Shown here piece by piece: positions 8,317-17,282 of a stretch of DNA of 64,000 nucleotides. The stretch covers positions 1 to 64,000 of the forward strand of contig JAIDXM010000049.1 in assembly GCA_029058745.1 (NCBI GenBank), read 5' to 3'. The position numbers were made by a program, and so were the translations under genes. Numbering within the stretch: position 1 is the stretch's first letter; each line of letters opens with the position of its first letter. This DNA comes from Muribaculaceae bacterium. GTDB taxonomy: Bacteria; Bacteroidota; Bacteroidia; Bacteroidales; Muribaculaceae. A model generated the notes under the pieces. The model was not told the DNA's origin and made no database searches. It was given only the letters and a program-made list of their open reading frames with translations.

Positions 8317-11300
8317 TCATTTCCACTTCTTCAGTCTTGTCTCAATCATGTCGTGGATGTCAAGTTCTTTTCCGGGATAGTTCTCTTTGAGACTCCTGAG
8401 ATATTCCACGGCCAGATAGTCTTTTCCGCGAGTGTGATATACGTCGGCGAGTGCGATGAATCCGCGTGCCAGCCAGTATTCGTGGGGCGTTCCCTCGTCG
8501 GTGAACGCTGTCAGCACCTTCTCGGCGTCGCTGATGTCGCCATTGTCCAGGAAATGTTGACCGAGAGTGACAGCGGCTTTCGCGCCGTGTAGGCTCTTGG
8601 GATTGGCTGCCAGCGTGGAGAGCATCTTGACAGCTGTTTTACTGTCGCCGTTCTTGAGCATTGATGAAGCCTCGTAGAACTCCGCCTCCTCCATCTGGTC
8701 GGCCGACAGTCCACCGCTGTTTTTCACGAGAGCGGCATATTTCATCCTGTCGCTGTCCTCTTCAGTGGTGCGCATGATGCCGGCATATGCTTCGGCGGCG
8801 TAATCGGCTCCACCCCTCTGTTCCAGGAGTCGGTATGCCTTCTCCGCCTCCTTCGAGAATGCGGGGCCTTTCTCCTCAAGGATTTGCGCTTTCAACAGGA
8901 GGGCTTCTGGAATCTGTTGGGAATCACCCCGTGTGTCGATAAGGCGGTCGAGCGCTGCCAGGGCACTGTCACTGTCGTCCGCCTCGTCCTTGCCCGTGGC
9001 TATGTCGAGAAGGGCCTGGGAGAGATACCGTCCGTTGGGGTATTCCTCCACATATTTCTCAAGCAAGTCGGTTTTTTTCACATCTTCTGCGAATGCTGTC
9101 TCCGCTCCCTCGAAGGCAAGCGATTCCATTTCAGAGGCATCGATCTGAGGTGCTCCCGGCACACTCCGCAGGAACGCCGCATACTCCTGCAGTCCGCCGT
9201 TGGCGGAATAGATTCTGCGGAGGTCGTCATTTGCCAGAGACGCTTCTTCGCTTGAGGGCCATTTCTCGATTACTTCCTTATACGCCTCTTCCGCCTTTGA
9301 GAGGTTTTTGTCCTGCATGTATGTCAATGCAAGGTTGAGCATCCCTTTGCGGGCCTGCGCGCTCTGCTTGTAGGAGGCACGCAGTTGTTCGAAAGCCTCC
9401 ACGGCTTTCGAGGTCTGTCCGAGTCCCGAATAAGTCTGCCCTTTCTCAAGGAGAGCGTTCGGGAGCCACTTCGAATCCGGGAACCTTGCAGACATGGCCG
9501 ACAACTCCGCGATTTTCGTCTTGATGTCGCCTCCGAGACCATACATCACCGCCCTGCGGAATGTGGCGTAGTCGGCATCGACGGCACCGTTGTCGATTGC
9601 CGCCGAGTAGTTTTTCAACGCAGACCTGTAGTCACCGTCGTAATAATAAGCGTCGGCCATACGAATTCGTGCGTCATCGGAAAGGCGTTGAGGGAGTCGT
9701 GGCTGTGTCTTCAATGCCTCCGCGAAGCTCTGCGCCGCGCTCTTGTATTTGTCCTGCATCAGCTGGGAATAAGCCATGTCATACTGAGCGAGGGCCCTGT
9801 TCTCCCCTCTCCTGTCGGCGTTCAGGTAGGAAGCATACGCGTTCTCTGCTTCACGGTACTGGGCGAGGGCATAACATGCGTCACCGAGCCAGAGCAACGA
9901 CTGTGCCCTCAGCTGAGGGTCCCCTTTTATTGCCACCGCCTCCGAGAGGTATTTCTTAGCCTCCGCCGGACGGTTGTTGGCCATTGCCTCCATTCCAAGT
10001 TCATATAGAATCTTCTGTTTGGCGTCGGAGACACCCTTTGAGGGGTTTTTTATTCTGTTCACGCTTTCGAGAGCGCGTGCGTAGTTTTTCTCATTGAAAT
10101 AGGCTGTGGCGAGATATTCCTGCACCTGAGTGGCATGCACGGAACGAGGAAAGCTTCTTAAGAATCCCTCAAGCATCGGGATAGAGGAGCTGAACGGAAT
10201 GTTGCCGCCCCTGGTTCTGGCCGCGATATAGTTGAACATAGCCGCTTCTGTCACGTTCGGGTCGAAATTCATTTTTGAAGCCTTCTCGAACGATATCGCG
10301 GCGGCGTTCGGGTCGTCTTGTCTGACGGCAATCTGGCCGAGGTAGAGATAGGCGCTTTGAGAGAGGTCGTTGGCGAGGTCTGTTAGTGAAGCGAACCTAC
10401 GCTGTGCATTCTCAAGGTCTCCGTCGTTGTAGTCTGCCACACCGAGGGCATAGATTGCGTCGTCGGCAGGATTTATGTCTTCGTGTTTTATATATTCGGT
10501 CAGATATTTCCTCGCCCTTTCGAAATCATTGAGTTTGAAATAGCTCAAGCCGATTATACGTTCGGTTTCCGGCACGAGCTCCGCAACCGGATTTTCGCGT
10601 AGCAGCGCAGACGCATGTCTGGTAACATCCTCATATCTCCCCTGGGCGTACTCTATCTGCGCCATGTAGTAGAGAGGCGCGATATCATCGTCTTCCCTGC
10701 CGTCCATCCTTTTCTGCACATCGCTGAATCCGTCCAGCGCCTTTTTGTAGTCGCCGTTTATATAGTCGATGTATGCGAGATAGTAGTCGGAGGCGAGATT
10801 GAACTTACGGTTGTCGCGCAGTTCCCTGAAAATCGGTGTCGCCTCGTTGTATAGCCCGGATTTCAACATGGAGAGGGCCTTCCTGTAGTCATACAAAGGG
10901 CGGTCGGCAGGATTAATCCTGGAATAGTCGATATCGAGATAAGCCTCCAGCGCGTTGTTGAAGTGATGGGCGAAGAAGAAATAGTCGGCGGCGGCGAGCC
11001 GTGCCGGGAGAGCCTGGGGAGAAGCCGGATAGTCTTCGGCGAATTTTCTGAGAGCATCGACACAATCGGCGTCGCCTCTGCTGTATAGGGCGAGGGCAAG
11101 AAGATATGCGTAGTCTTCCATTTCACCGGGCCGGAGAGCCACATTCTGTGTGTCGAGATGTTTAAGTTGGTCCACCACTCCGGCAAAGTTCCCTTCATCG
11201 AGCATAATTCTTGCTCTTTCGAGGTAGCCTGCGGCGAGAGGGCTCAGCCTTTCCTGGCGGGAGGGGATGGATGCGAATGAACATAGTATTCCGGCGGAGA

Positions 11301-11358
11301 GGGTGATAGTGGCCATACCCCGCAATATATTCATATGCTTGCGTTTATGTTTATTCAT
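8317..11358 (-). CDS. Large periplasmic TPR-repeat protein
   Basis: The 1,013-residue protein has an N-terminal signal sequence (NILRGMATITLSAGILCSFASIPS). From about residue 40 to the end it consists of tetratricopeptide-like helix pairs, with recurrent motifs such as ALALYSRGDADCVDALRKF, AQIEYAQGRYEDV, YFKLNDFERARKYLTEYI and GLGQTSKAVEAFEQL. Some groups resemble the outer-membrane-associated YbgF/BamD type. TPR arrays of this size act as scaffolds in the periplasm. The start overlaps the GT9 gene by 8 bp and the stop lies just before the barrel gene, so expression is coupled to both. Met9 is an alternative start giving a more standard signal peptide. Confidence 0.85.
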   Translation of the reverse strand: MNKHKRKHMNILRGMATITLSAGILCSFASIPSRQERLSPLAAGYLERARIMLDEGNFAGVVDQLKHLDTQNVALRPGEMEDYAYLLALALYSRGDADCVDALRKFAEDYPASPQALPARLAAADYFFFAHHFNNALEAYLDIDYSRINPADRPLYDYRKALSMLKSGLYNEATPIFRELRDNRKFNLASDYYLAYIDYINGDYKKALDGFSDVQKRMDGREDDDIAPLYYMAQIEYAQGRYEDVTRHASALLRENPVAELVPETERIIGLSYFKLNDFERARKYLTEYIKHEDINPADDAIYALGVADYNDGDLENAQRRFASLTDLANDLSQSAYLYLGQIAVRQDDPNAAAISFEKASKMNFDPNVTEAAMFNYIAARTRGGNIPFSSSIPMLEGFLRSFPRSVHATQVQEYLATAYFNEKNYARALESVNRIKNPSKGVSDAKQKILYELGMEAMANNRPAEAKKYLSEAVAIKGDPQLRAQSLLWLGDACYALAQYREAENAYASYLNADRRGENRALAQYDMAYSQLMQDKYKSAAQSFAEALKTQPRLPQRLSDDARIRMADAYYYDGDYRSALKNYSAAIDNGAVDADYATFRRAVMYGLGGDIKTKIAELSAMSARFPDSKWLPNALLEKGQTYSGLGQTSKAVEAFEQLRASYKQSAQARKGMLNLALTYMQDKNLSKAEEAYKEVIEKWPSSEEASLANDDLRRIYSANGGLQEYAAFLRSVPGAPQIDASEMESLAFEGAETAFAEDVKKTDLLEKYVEEYPNGRYLSQALLDIATGKDEADDSDSALAALDRLIDTRGDSQQIPEALLLKAQILEEKGPAFSKEAEKAYRLLEQRGGADYAAEAYAGIMRTTEEDSDRMKYAALVKNSGGLSADQMEEAEFYEASSMLKNGDSKTAVKMLSTLAANPKSLHGAKAAVTLGQHFLDNGDISDAEKVLTAFTDEGTPHEYWLARGFIALADVYHTRGKDYLAVEYLRSLKENYPGKELDIHDMIETRLKKWK

Positions 11359-12424
11359 TGCTCTTTACAGATTTGAGTTTCGCGTCGATTCGCGATATTA
11401 TAAGGGATGGAGAGATTCCGTTCAGGCAGTGATAGTCATGGCGCCGGCACGGCTTGTTGCCGAAAATGGAACAAGGGCGGCACACCATCTCCAGTTGCAC
11501 GGCGTCTGCGATGTCTTGCCGGAAGCCGTAGAATCCGGTGAACGGGTGCGTTGCGCCCCATACGCTCACGGTGCGCAGGCCTACGAGAGATGCGAGATGC
11601 ATATTTGCGGAGTCCATGGCCAGCATGGTGTCGCAATTGCTCATCAGCGCGAGTTCCGCCGGCAGTCCCAAGTTTTTAGCCGCCATCGACACCACGTTTC
11701 CGCGCCCTTTCGCCATACGTTCAATCTCCTTCTCCTCCTTCTGTCCAGCGCCGAATACAAAAATCCGGAATCCGGGCAATTCCGCGTAATGGTCGATAAT
11801 TCTCTCCATCAGGTGTGTGGGATATATCTTCCCGTCGTGAGCGGCGAATGGAGCTATCGCCAGCCAGGTCTCTTCCCCCTTGGAGAGATTGAGATTGAAT
11901 TCCGAGGCGTTGAGGTCGGCATTCCCGGAGGGGAACAGCGACTTGAATGACTCCGCCACATATATTCCGGCTTTGTCGAAGGTTTCGCGATAGCGTGTAG
12001 GCATTGGAGTAAGCTGCACCACGGCCTTCTTGGATTGCCTGGTGAGGGCTTTTCTCGCTTTTCTCCCCTTGTCGATGCCTGCCACCCTCAGGCCTCTCAT
12101 TCTTGCGAAGAGCCTTATCAGTTTGGTACGCAACACGTCATGGAGGTCAACCACCGTGTCTATCCCGTGCTTATCCACCATCTCCGCGAGCAGACGCCTC
12201 ATGCCGGCAATTCCCTTGTAATCATTCAGATTTACGGCCACCACCTTGAGGTTCGGGGGAGGACACAGAAACATCTTTGCGGGCAACGGACGAGTGAGCA
12301 TGACAAAATTCATGGCCGGGTTTGCGGCGCATGCGTCATACACCACCGGCAACGTCATCGCCACGTCTCCGAGTGCGGAGAAGCGGGTGACGAGCACGTT
12401 GCGAGTCTCAGTCTTTCTTGCCAT
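11351..12424 (-). CDS. Glycosyltransferase family 9 (heptosyltransferase-like)
   Basis: This enzyme is predicted to transfer a sugar (heptose-like) from a nucleotide donor onto lipopolysaccharide core or a related glycan at the inner face of the cytoplasmic membrane. Diagnostic features are the N-terminal VLVTRFSALGDVAMTLPVV motif and the C-terminal donor-site block DSANMHLASLVGLRTVSVWGATHP. A Cys-rich tail (CRPCSIFGNKPCRRHDYHCL) near the end is seen in many Bacteroidetes GT9 proteins. At 357 residues it has the usual length. It overlaps DUF4254 upstream (17 bp) and the TPR gene downstream (8 bp), tying it to an envelope-assembly operon. Acceptor and exact sugar are unknown. Confidence 0.88.
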   Translation of the reverse strand: MARKTETRNVLVTRFSALGDVAMTLPVVYDACAANPAMNFVMLTRPLPAKMFLCPPPNLKVVAVNLNDYKGIAGMRRLLAEMVDKHGIDTVVDLHDVLRTKLIRLFARMRGLRVAGIDKGRKARKALTRQSKKAVVQLTPMPTRYRETFDKAGIYVAESFKSLFPSGNADLNASEFNLNLSKGEETWLAIAPFAAHDGKIYPTHLMERIIDHYAELPGFRIFVFGAGQKEEKEIERMAKGRGNVVSMAAKNLGLPAELALMSNCDTMLAMDSANMHLASLVGLRTVSVWGATHPFTGFYGFRQDIADAVQLEMVCRPCSIFGNKPCRRHDYHCLNGISPSLIISRIDAKLKSVKSNE

Positions 12425-13016
12425 AAAGCACCGGGTTGGTTGCCGGGTCGTTATACATTTTCATCTGGCGATAAACCTTCATGTATTTTCTTCCGGAAGC
12501 GATGTCCTCAAGGAGTTCGTCGATGGCGGTAGTGAGGTCGGAGCGTTGTTCGAGCAGCACCTCCAGCTTTGCCCTGCAGCGTTCCACGTGTTGCGAGTCG
12601 GCGTCCTCACGCCGTGTCTGCTCCTCCATATGCCATATCTTGAGGGCGAGAATCGAAAGGCGGTCGAGGGCCCATGCCGGCGATTCGGTGTTGAATTTCG
12701 CGTCCGGGTCGGGAGAAACGTTTGCAAACTTCTCACGGAACCAGGAGTCGATTTCCTCCACCATGTCAGTCCTGACCTGGTTTGACCTGTCGATTCGCCG
12801 TTTAAGCGCGAGGGCCTCCACGGGGTCGATGTTCGGGTCACGGATAATATCTTCCAGGTGCCACTGCACATCGTCCACCCAGTTTTTTTCAAACAGGATA
12901 TACTCGATAGAATCCTTCGGGTAAGGATTTGTGGAGGGGAAGTCGATGTCATCGTGGATATGGTATTCCCTTATGGCGTTGTCGAACACTGAGTTTGCTG
13001 TCTCGGCTGTTTTCAT
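12408..13016 (-). CDS. DUF4254 family protein
   Basis: This 202-residue, highly charged helical protein matches the DUF4254 pattern: an N-terminal NWVDDVQWHLEDIIRDP segment, a middle LKRRIDRSNQVRTDMVEEID, and DRLSILALKIWHMEEQ. No signal peptide or membrane segment is visible, so it is cytoplasmic. Its biochemical function is unknown. It is the first gene of the envelope operon (DUF4254, GT9, TPR, barrel) and overlaps the glycosyltransferase start by 17 bp. This supports a role connected with glycan synthesis, as inference only. Confidence 0.82.
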   Translation of the reverse strand: MKTAETANSVFDNAIREYHIHDDIDFPSTNPYPKDSIEYILFEKNWVDDVQWHLEDIIRDPNIDPVEALALKRRIDRSNQVRTDMVEEIDSWFREKFANVSPDPDAKFNTESPAWALDRLSILALKIWHMEEQTRREDADSQHVERCRAKLEVLLEQRSDLTTAIDELLEDIASGRKYMKVYRQMKMYNDPATNPVLYGKKD

Positions 13017-13048
13017 GATTGAGAAATTGGGGGGTTGGAAGATGTGTT

Positions 13049-13092
13049 AAAAAGGGTGAGGCCGGCACTGTTTTGCAACAGTAACCGGCCTC
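13049..13092 (-). terminator. Intrinsic terminator after the tRNA-Glu/rpsT unit
   Basis: An 8-bp GC-rich stem (GAGGCCGG at 13058-13065, CCGGCCTC at 13085-13092) encloses a second weaker pairing (ACTGTT / AACAGT). On the minus strand the hairpin is followed by ACCCTTTTTAAC. It sits 26 bp beyond the end of the promoter-distal tRNA, separating that unit from the DUF4254 operon. Confidence 0.8.
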
Positions 13093-13117
13093 TGGGGATA
13101 GGATGGATTTAGGGAGG

Positions 13118-13189
13118 TAGTCCATAGCAGAGTCGAACTGCTCTTTAGAGAATGAAAATCTCTCGTCCTAACCGATAGACGAATGGACC
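13118..13189 (-). tRNA. tRNA-Glu (anticodon TTC)
   Basis: A complete cloverleaf of 72 nt ending at the discriminator A. The acceptor is GGTCCAT / ATGGACT (G1-T72 wobble), the D-arm is GTCTATCGGTTAGGAC, the anticodon arm AGAGA-TTTTCAT-TCTCT carries TTC, and the T-arm is AGCAG-TTCGACT-CTGCT. CCA is not encoded. Apart from acceptor pair 3-70 (T-A here, C-G in the other copy) it is identical to the tRNA-Glu at 13578. It lies 93 bp after rpsT, probably on the same transcript. Confidence 0.95.
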
Positions 13190-13282
13190 GACACAATCCT
13201 TATGCCAGCTGCGGCATGGCTGTGGGGCCGGCGCATGCTGAAGGAAATATTTTTCATTCGCAGACCAAAACGGCCGGCGATA

Positions 13283-13537
13283 TTAAGCGAGCTTGTTGAT
13301 GTGCTTGCAAAGACCGCTGCAAAGGTTGGCAGCCTTGTTCTTTGAGATGACGTTCTTGCGGCCAAGGCGCTGGAGAAGAGCGTTCACCTTGTTGTAGGCT
13401 TCCGTAGCCTCAGCTTTGTCAGTCATCTTGCGCACGCGGCGAACAGCGTTGCGGGCGGTTTTTGCCCAGTAACGGTTCTCAAGTCTTCTTTTCTCCGCCT
13501 GGCGAATTCTTTTTAATGATGATTTATGATTTGCCAT
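13283..13537 (-). CDS. rpsT: 30S ribosomal protein S20
   Basis: This 84-residue basic protein starts [22 protein letters not shown], the conserved S20 N-terminus, and ends in the helical [15 protein letters not shown]20 binds 16S rRNA and stabilises the 30S body. The gene sits between two tRNA-Glu genes, 40 bp after the upstream one, and no separate promoter is obvious in that gap. Co-transcription and tRNA processing of the rpsT message are therefore likely. Confidence 0.97.
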   Translation of the reverse strand: MANHKSSLKRIRQAEKRRLENRYWAKTARNAVRRVRKMTDKAEATEAYNKVNALLQRLGRKNVISKNKAANLCSGLCKHINKLA

Positions 13538-13577
13538 CTTAAAAATTGATACTTTGTCTTGATGTTGTTAATATTGG

Positions 13578-13649
13578 TAGCCCATAGCAGAGTCGAACTG
13601 CTCTTTAGAGAATGAAAATCTCTCGTCCTAACCGATAGACGAATGGGCC
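13578..13649 (-). tRNA. tRNA-Glu (anticodon TTC)
   Basis: A cloverleaf with acceptor GGCCCAT / ATGGGCT, anticodon loop TTTTCAT, and D- and T-arms identical to the copy at 13118. The pair at acceptor position 3-70 is C-G instead of T-A, a compensatory difference that keeps the stem intact. It is the first gene after the promoter at 13694-13725. CCA is not encoded. Confidence 0.95.
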
Positions 13650-13693
13650 ACTGATTGCAACTGTAATCCGTTGCCGGATGCATTTTGCGACTG

Positions 13694-13725
13694 CAAAGGT
13701 AGTGCTATTTATCGTAACTTCCAAA
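13694..13725 (-). promoter_or_regulatory. Promoter of the tRNA-Glu / rpsT / tRNA-Glu unit
   Basis: On the minus strand TTTG (13722-13725) is followed after exactly 20 bp by TACCTTTG (13694-13701). This is a perfect match to the Bacteroidetes housekeeping promoter TTTG-N19/21-TAnnTTTG. Transcription would start about 40 bp before the first tRNA. Confidence 0.85.
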
Positions 13726-14041
13726 TTTTTGTGCTAAAAAACATAAAAAACTTCGAAAAAAATGATTTAAATCGTTTTTTCATTCCTCATAAGCCTTTTT
13801 TGAACCGTTTTTGGTCGTCAGTTTTCATTTGTCAGAGGATTGGCAAGGAATTGACGGGCGTTATATAGGCGGACTCCTTCTCCGGCGACGGCTTATGATT
13901 ATTATTCGGGGATGCCGTTAACTTTTTTTGGTAAATCTACGTTAAAAAATTATAGGGAAATCCAATGAACGCGTCAGGGAGGCATTCATGTGGCATCCCT
14001 CCCCTGCCTCCCGGCATATAACAGTTAAAAATAGGAATACA

Positions 14042-15712
14042 ATGAAAGTCTATTGCAAGAATACCGAGACCTATGTTTCCGTGCTCGGAGGCGAGAAGGT
14101 CATCGACCTCATTCCGCGACTCCGCCGTGAACTCCCCTTCTACCCCATCTGTGCCCGTGTCAACAACAAGACGGAAGACCTTTGCTTCCCGCTCTATTCC
14201 CCGAAACAGGTGGAGTTCATATCTCCCGACAGCCCGTCCGGGCGCAGGGTGTATGTCCGTTCCCTCTGCATGATGCTCTATAAGGCTGTGGAGGAGGTGT
14301 TGCCCGGGGCAACACTACGCATAGAGCATTCGATGTCGTCGGGCTATTTCTGCCGCATCCTCAGGGATGATGTGGCCGTGGAGGTGGATGACACGATTGC
14401 CGGCGACCTGAAAGGGCATCTCGTCAAGATGGCGGAGACCGATATCCCGTTCCGTCGCAAGGAACATCTCACCAAGGATGTGATAGAGATGTTCCGCCGT
14501 CAGCAACTTGATGAGAAAGTGACACTCCTGGAGACGCTCCATGAGCTATACACCACCTATTACCGTCTCGGGGACATCGCCGACTCATATTACGGCCCTC
14601 TGGCTCCAAGCACAGGTTTCATAAAGGAATTTGACATCCGCCCCTATAAGGACGGGTTCCTGCTTTTTGCGGAGTCGAAGGAACACACCGATGAGATCCT
14701 GAAGAGGAACCCTCCTCAGGAAAAGATGTACAAGGCTTTCACTGACCAGCTTATGTTTAATAAGGTGATACAGGTGAAAAACGTGGGAGAACTCAATATG
14801 GCAGTCAAGAACAGACGCACGGCAGAGCTTATAAACGTGGCCGAGGCCATGCACGACAAGTTGCTCGGACGCATCAGCGACCAGATTGCCTTACGGCGTA
14901 AGGAGGGAGGAGCCGGAATTGTCCTAATCGCAGGACCCTCCTCTTCCGGAAAGACCACCACCACCAAGCGGCTGGCCATACAGCTTATGACCAATCTCAT
15001 AGTGCCCAAGATGATTTCCCTCGACGACTATTTCATCGACCGTGAGCTCACTCCACGCGACGAGACCGGCGACTACGACTATGAAAGCCTTTACGCGCTC
15101 GACCTCGAGCGTTTCAATTCCGACCTCACACGCCTTCTCGCCGGAGAGGAAATCAATCTGCCCACCTATTCTTTCGAACTCGGCAAACGGATAGAGCGTC
15201 AGCGCCCGCTCCGCCTTGACAGTAACGACGTGCTGCTAATCGAGGGAATCCATGGCCTGAACCCGGAGCTGACAGGCTCCATTAACCCCGACAACATTTT
15301 CAAGATGTATGTGTCGGCTTTGACCACGTTGAAAATTGACAACCACAACTGGATTTCCACAAGCGACAACCGTCTGCTGCGTCGCATAGTGAGGGATAAC
15401 AAATACCGTCACATATCCGCGCTCGACACCATACGTCGCTGGCCGAGCGTGCGCAGGGGGGAGGAGAAATGGATATTCCCCTTCAGCGAGAACGCCGACG
15501 CCACATTCAATTCCTCGCTCATTTTCGAGCTTGGGGTTATGAAACCCTACGCCGAGCCTTTGCTTCGGGATGTGCCACGCGACCTTGAACAGTATGCCGA
15601 GGCATTCCGTCTGCAGCGTTTCCTGAGTTATTTCGAGCCTATCCCTGCCGATCAGATTCCCACCACCTCCCTGCTGCGGGAATTCCTTGGCGGCTCGTCA
15701 TTCCGTTACTGA
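14042..15712 (+). CDS. Nucleoside (uridine) kinase-like protein with TGS/ThrRS-like N-terminus
   Basis: From the ATG at 14042 (MKVYCKNTET) the protein has 556 residues; the frame is open 18 codons further but without protein-like content. The N-terminal half resembles the TGS plus editing-type region of threonyl-tRNA synthetase (early KVYCKNTETYVSVLGGEK; later RIEHSMSSGYFCRI). The C-terminal half is a uridine-kinase-type P-loop domain with GPSSSGKTTTTKRL and SLDDYFIDRELTPRDETGDYDYE. This domain pair is a known Bacteroidetes and Firmicutes architecture annotated as nucleoside kinase. It presumably phosphorylates a nucleoside using ATP; the substrate and the role of the N-terminal part are unknown. 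Confidence 0.85.
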   Translation: MKVYCKNTETYVSVLGGEKVIDLIPRLRRELPFYPICARVNNKTEDLCFPLYSPKQVEFISPDSPSGRRVYVRSLCMMLYKAVEEVLPGATLRIEHSMSSGYFCRILRDDVAVEVDDTIAGDLKGHLVKMAETDIPFRRKEHLTKDVIEMFRRQQLDEKVTLLETLHELYTTYYRLGDIADSYYGPLAPSTGFIKEFDIRPYKDGFLLFAESKEHTDEILKRNPPQEKMYKAFTDQLMFNKVIQVKNVGELNMAVKNRRTAELINVAEAMHDKLLGRISDQIALRRKEGGAGIVLIAGPSSSGKTTTTKRLAIQLMTNLIVPKMISLDDYFIDRELTPRDETGDYDYESLYALDLERFNSDLTRLLAGEEINLPTYSFELGKRIERQRPLRLDSNDVLLIEGIHGLNPELTGSINPDNIFKMYVSALTTLKIDNHNWISTSDNRLLRRIVRDNKYRHISALDTIRRWPSVRRGEEKWIFPFSENADATFNSSLIFELGVMKPYAEPLLRDVPRDLEQYAEAFRLQRFLSYFEPIPADQIPTTSLLREFLGGSSFRY

Positions 15713-15717
15713 ACACG

Positions 15718-15749
15718 CCCCCCTGTTTGGCATGTGAACTCCCGGGGGG
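15718..15749 (+). terminator. Possible terminator after the kinase gene
   Basis: A six-C run (15718-15723) can pair with a six-G run (15744-15749) across a 20-base loop, starting 5 bp after the kinase stop. Only ATTTG follows, so a classical T-tract is lacking and termination efficiency is uncertain. Confidence 0.4.
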
Positions 15750-15836
15750 ATTTGCCATACACTGACGCATGAGGGATTATCGGATAAAAACGGTGTGTTT
15801 TTAGTTCCGGTTACGGTTGTTTCGATGAATTTTTCG

Positions 15837-15844
15837 TAATTTTG
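15837..15844 (+). promoter_or_regulatory. -7 element of the mgtE promoter
   Basis: TAATTTTG matches the TAnnTTTG consensus. Its last base is only 5 bp before the mgtE ATG at 15850, so the transcript would begin at or next to the start codon. The upstream -33 box is weak: a TTG lies at 15817-15819, 17 bp away. Confidence 0.6.
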
Positions 15845-15849
15845 CGTTT

Positions 15850-17220
15850 ATGAAGGAATTTACCGAAACCGACATAGACCGCATAGAGCAGATAATAGAC
15901 TCGCAGGACAGGGAGGCGGCTCAGAAAGAGGTGAGCGTGCTTCACCCCGCCGATATCGCCGAGCTATTCCAGGAGCTGAACCTGAGACAAGCCGAATGGC
16001 TCTTCAACCTTATCGAAGACAAGGAGCAGAAGGCCGACGTGCTGATGGAGCTTGACGAGGAAGACCGTAAGAAGCTTCTGGAGGGTATGGCCCCGGAGCA
16101 GATTGGACATTTCATCGACCTGCTCGACACCGACGACGCCGTTGACCTCATCCAGGAACTCGACGAAGAGGAGCGTGAGGAGGTGATACAGAACATCGGT
16201 GACGTTGAGCAGGCCGGCGACATCGTTGACCTCCTCCAATATGACGAGGACACCGCCGGCGGCCTCATGGGCACCGAGATGATTGTAGTCAACGAGAACC
16301 TCTCCATGCCTGACTGTCTCAAGGAGATGCGCAGACAAGCCGAGGATCTCGACGACATCTATTATGTGTATGTGGTGGATGATGACAACCGCCTTCGCGG
16401 TGTGTTGCCGCTCCAGAAGATGATTACCCACCCTTCGGTGTCGAAAATCAAACACGTGATGGAGATAGACCCGATGTCGGTCAAGACAGAGACCCCCATC
16501 GACGAGGTGGCCATCGACTTCGAGAAATATGACCTTGTGGCGATGCCGGTCATCGACAGCATCGGCAGGCTCGTGGGTCAGATTACGGTCGATGACGTGA
16601 TGGATGAGGTGCGTGAGCAGAGCGAACGCGACTATCAGCTCGCTTCCGGTATCTCCTCCGATGTAGATGCATCCGACTCAGTGTTCGCGCAGACCAAGGC
16701 AAGGATTCCGTGGTTGCTGATAGGTATTATTGGTGGTATTGTCAATTCCTTGATTCTTGGGGGATTTGAGGCACAGATTGCGGCAATCACCGCGCTGGCC
16801 ATATTTATCCCCCTGATAGGCGGCACCGGAGGAAACGTGGGTGTGCAGGCTTCCGCGATTGTGGTCCAGGGCCTTGCCAACGGACGTCTCGACATGAAGA
16901 ACGCCGCCACCCAGATAGGACGGGAATGCCTTGTCGCGATGATGAATGCCGTGGTGATTTCCACGGTGGTTTTCCTATACATATTCTTCACACAGCCGCC
17001 GAATGTGAAATACACTGTGTCGTTCGCCGTGGGTGTGTCGCTGTTTGCGGTGGTGATATTCGCGACAGTGTTCGGTACGCTTGTGCCCCTCACCCTTGAA
17101 AGGTTGAAGATAAATCCCGCGTTGGCCACAGGGCCGTTCATACAAATCACCAACGACGTGGTCGGTCTCCTTATTTATGTCGGCATGTCAACATGGATGC
17201 TGTCCGTGTTCGGAAGCTGA
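15850..17220 (+). CDS. mgtE: Magnesium transporter MgtE
   Basis: This 456-residue inner-membrane Mg2+ channel/transporter has all the family parts. The acidic helical N-domain (residues about 1-130, LHPADIAELFQELN and DEEDRKKLLEGM) is followed by a CBS pair (about 130-255, GGLMGTEMIVVNENLS to MPVIDSIGRLVGQITVDDVMDE). Five transmembrane helices follow, including PLIGGTGGNVGVQASAIVVQGLA. In the family, Mg2+ binding to the N and CBS domains closes the pore. The ATG is the only plausible start and lies just behind a -7 element, suggesting a leaderless message. mutS follows by 62 bp. Confidence 0.95.
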   Translation: MKEFTETDIDRIEQIIDSQDREAAQKEVSVLHPADIAELFQELNLRQAEWLFNLIEDKEQKADVLMELDEEDRKKLLEGMAPEQIGHFIDLLDTDDAVDLIQELDEEEREEVIQNIGDVEQAGDIVDLLQYDEDTAGGLMGTEMIVVNENLSMPDCLKEMRRQAEDLDDIYYVYVVDDDNRLRGVLPLQKMITHPSVSKIKHVMEIDPMSVKTETPIDEVAIDFEKYDLVAMPVIDSIGRLVGQITVDDVMDEVREQSERDYQLASGISSDVDASDSVFAQTKARIPWLLIGIIGGIVNSLILGGFEAQIAAITALAIFIPLIGGTGGNVGVQASAIVVQGLANGRLDMKNAATQIGRECLVAMMNAVVISTVVFLYIFFTQPPNVKYTVSFAVGVSLFAVVIFATVFGTLVPLTLERLKINPALATGPFIQITNDVVGLLIYVGMSTWMLSVFGS

Positions 17221-17282
17221 CCCGTCGAAATTCCGCAAACTGACCTTCACAATCCCTCTAAAACTGACATATTGTCTGAACA

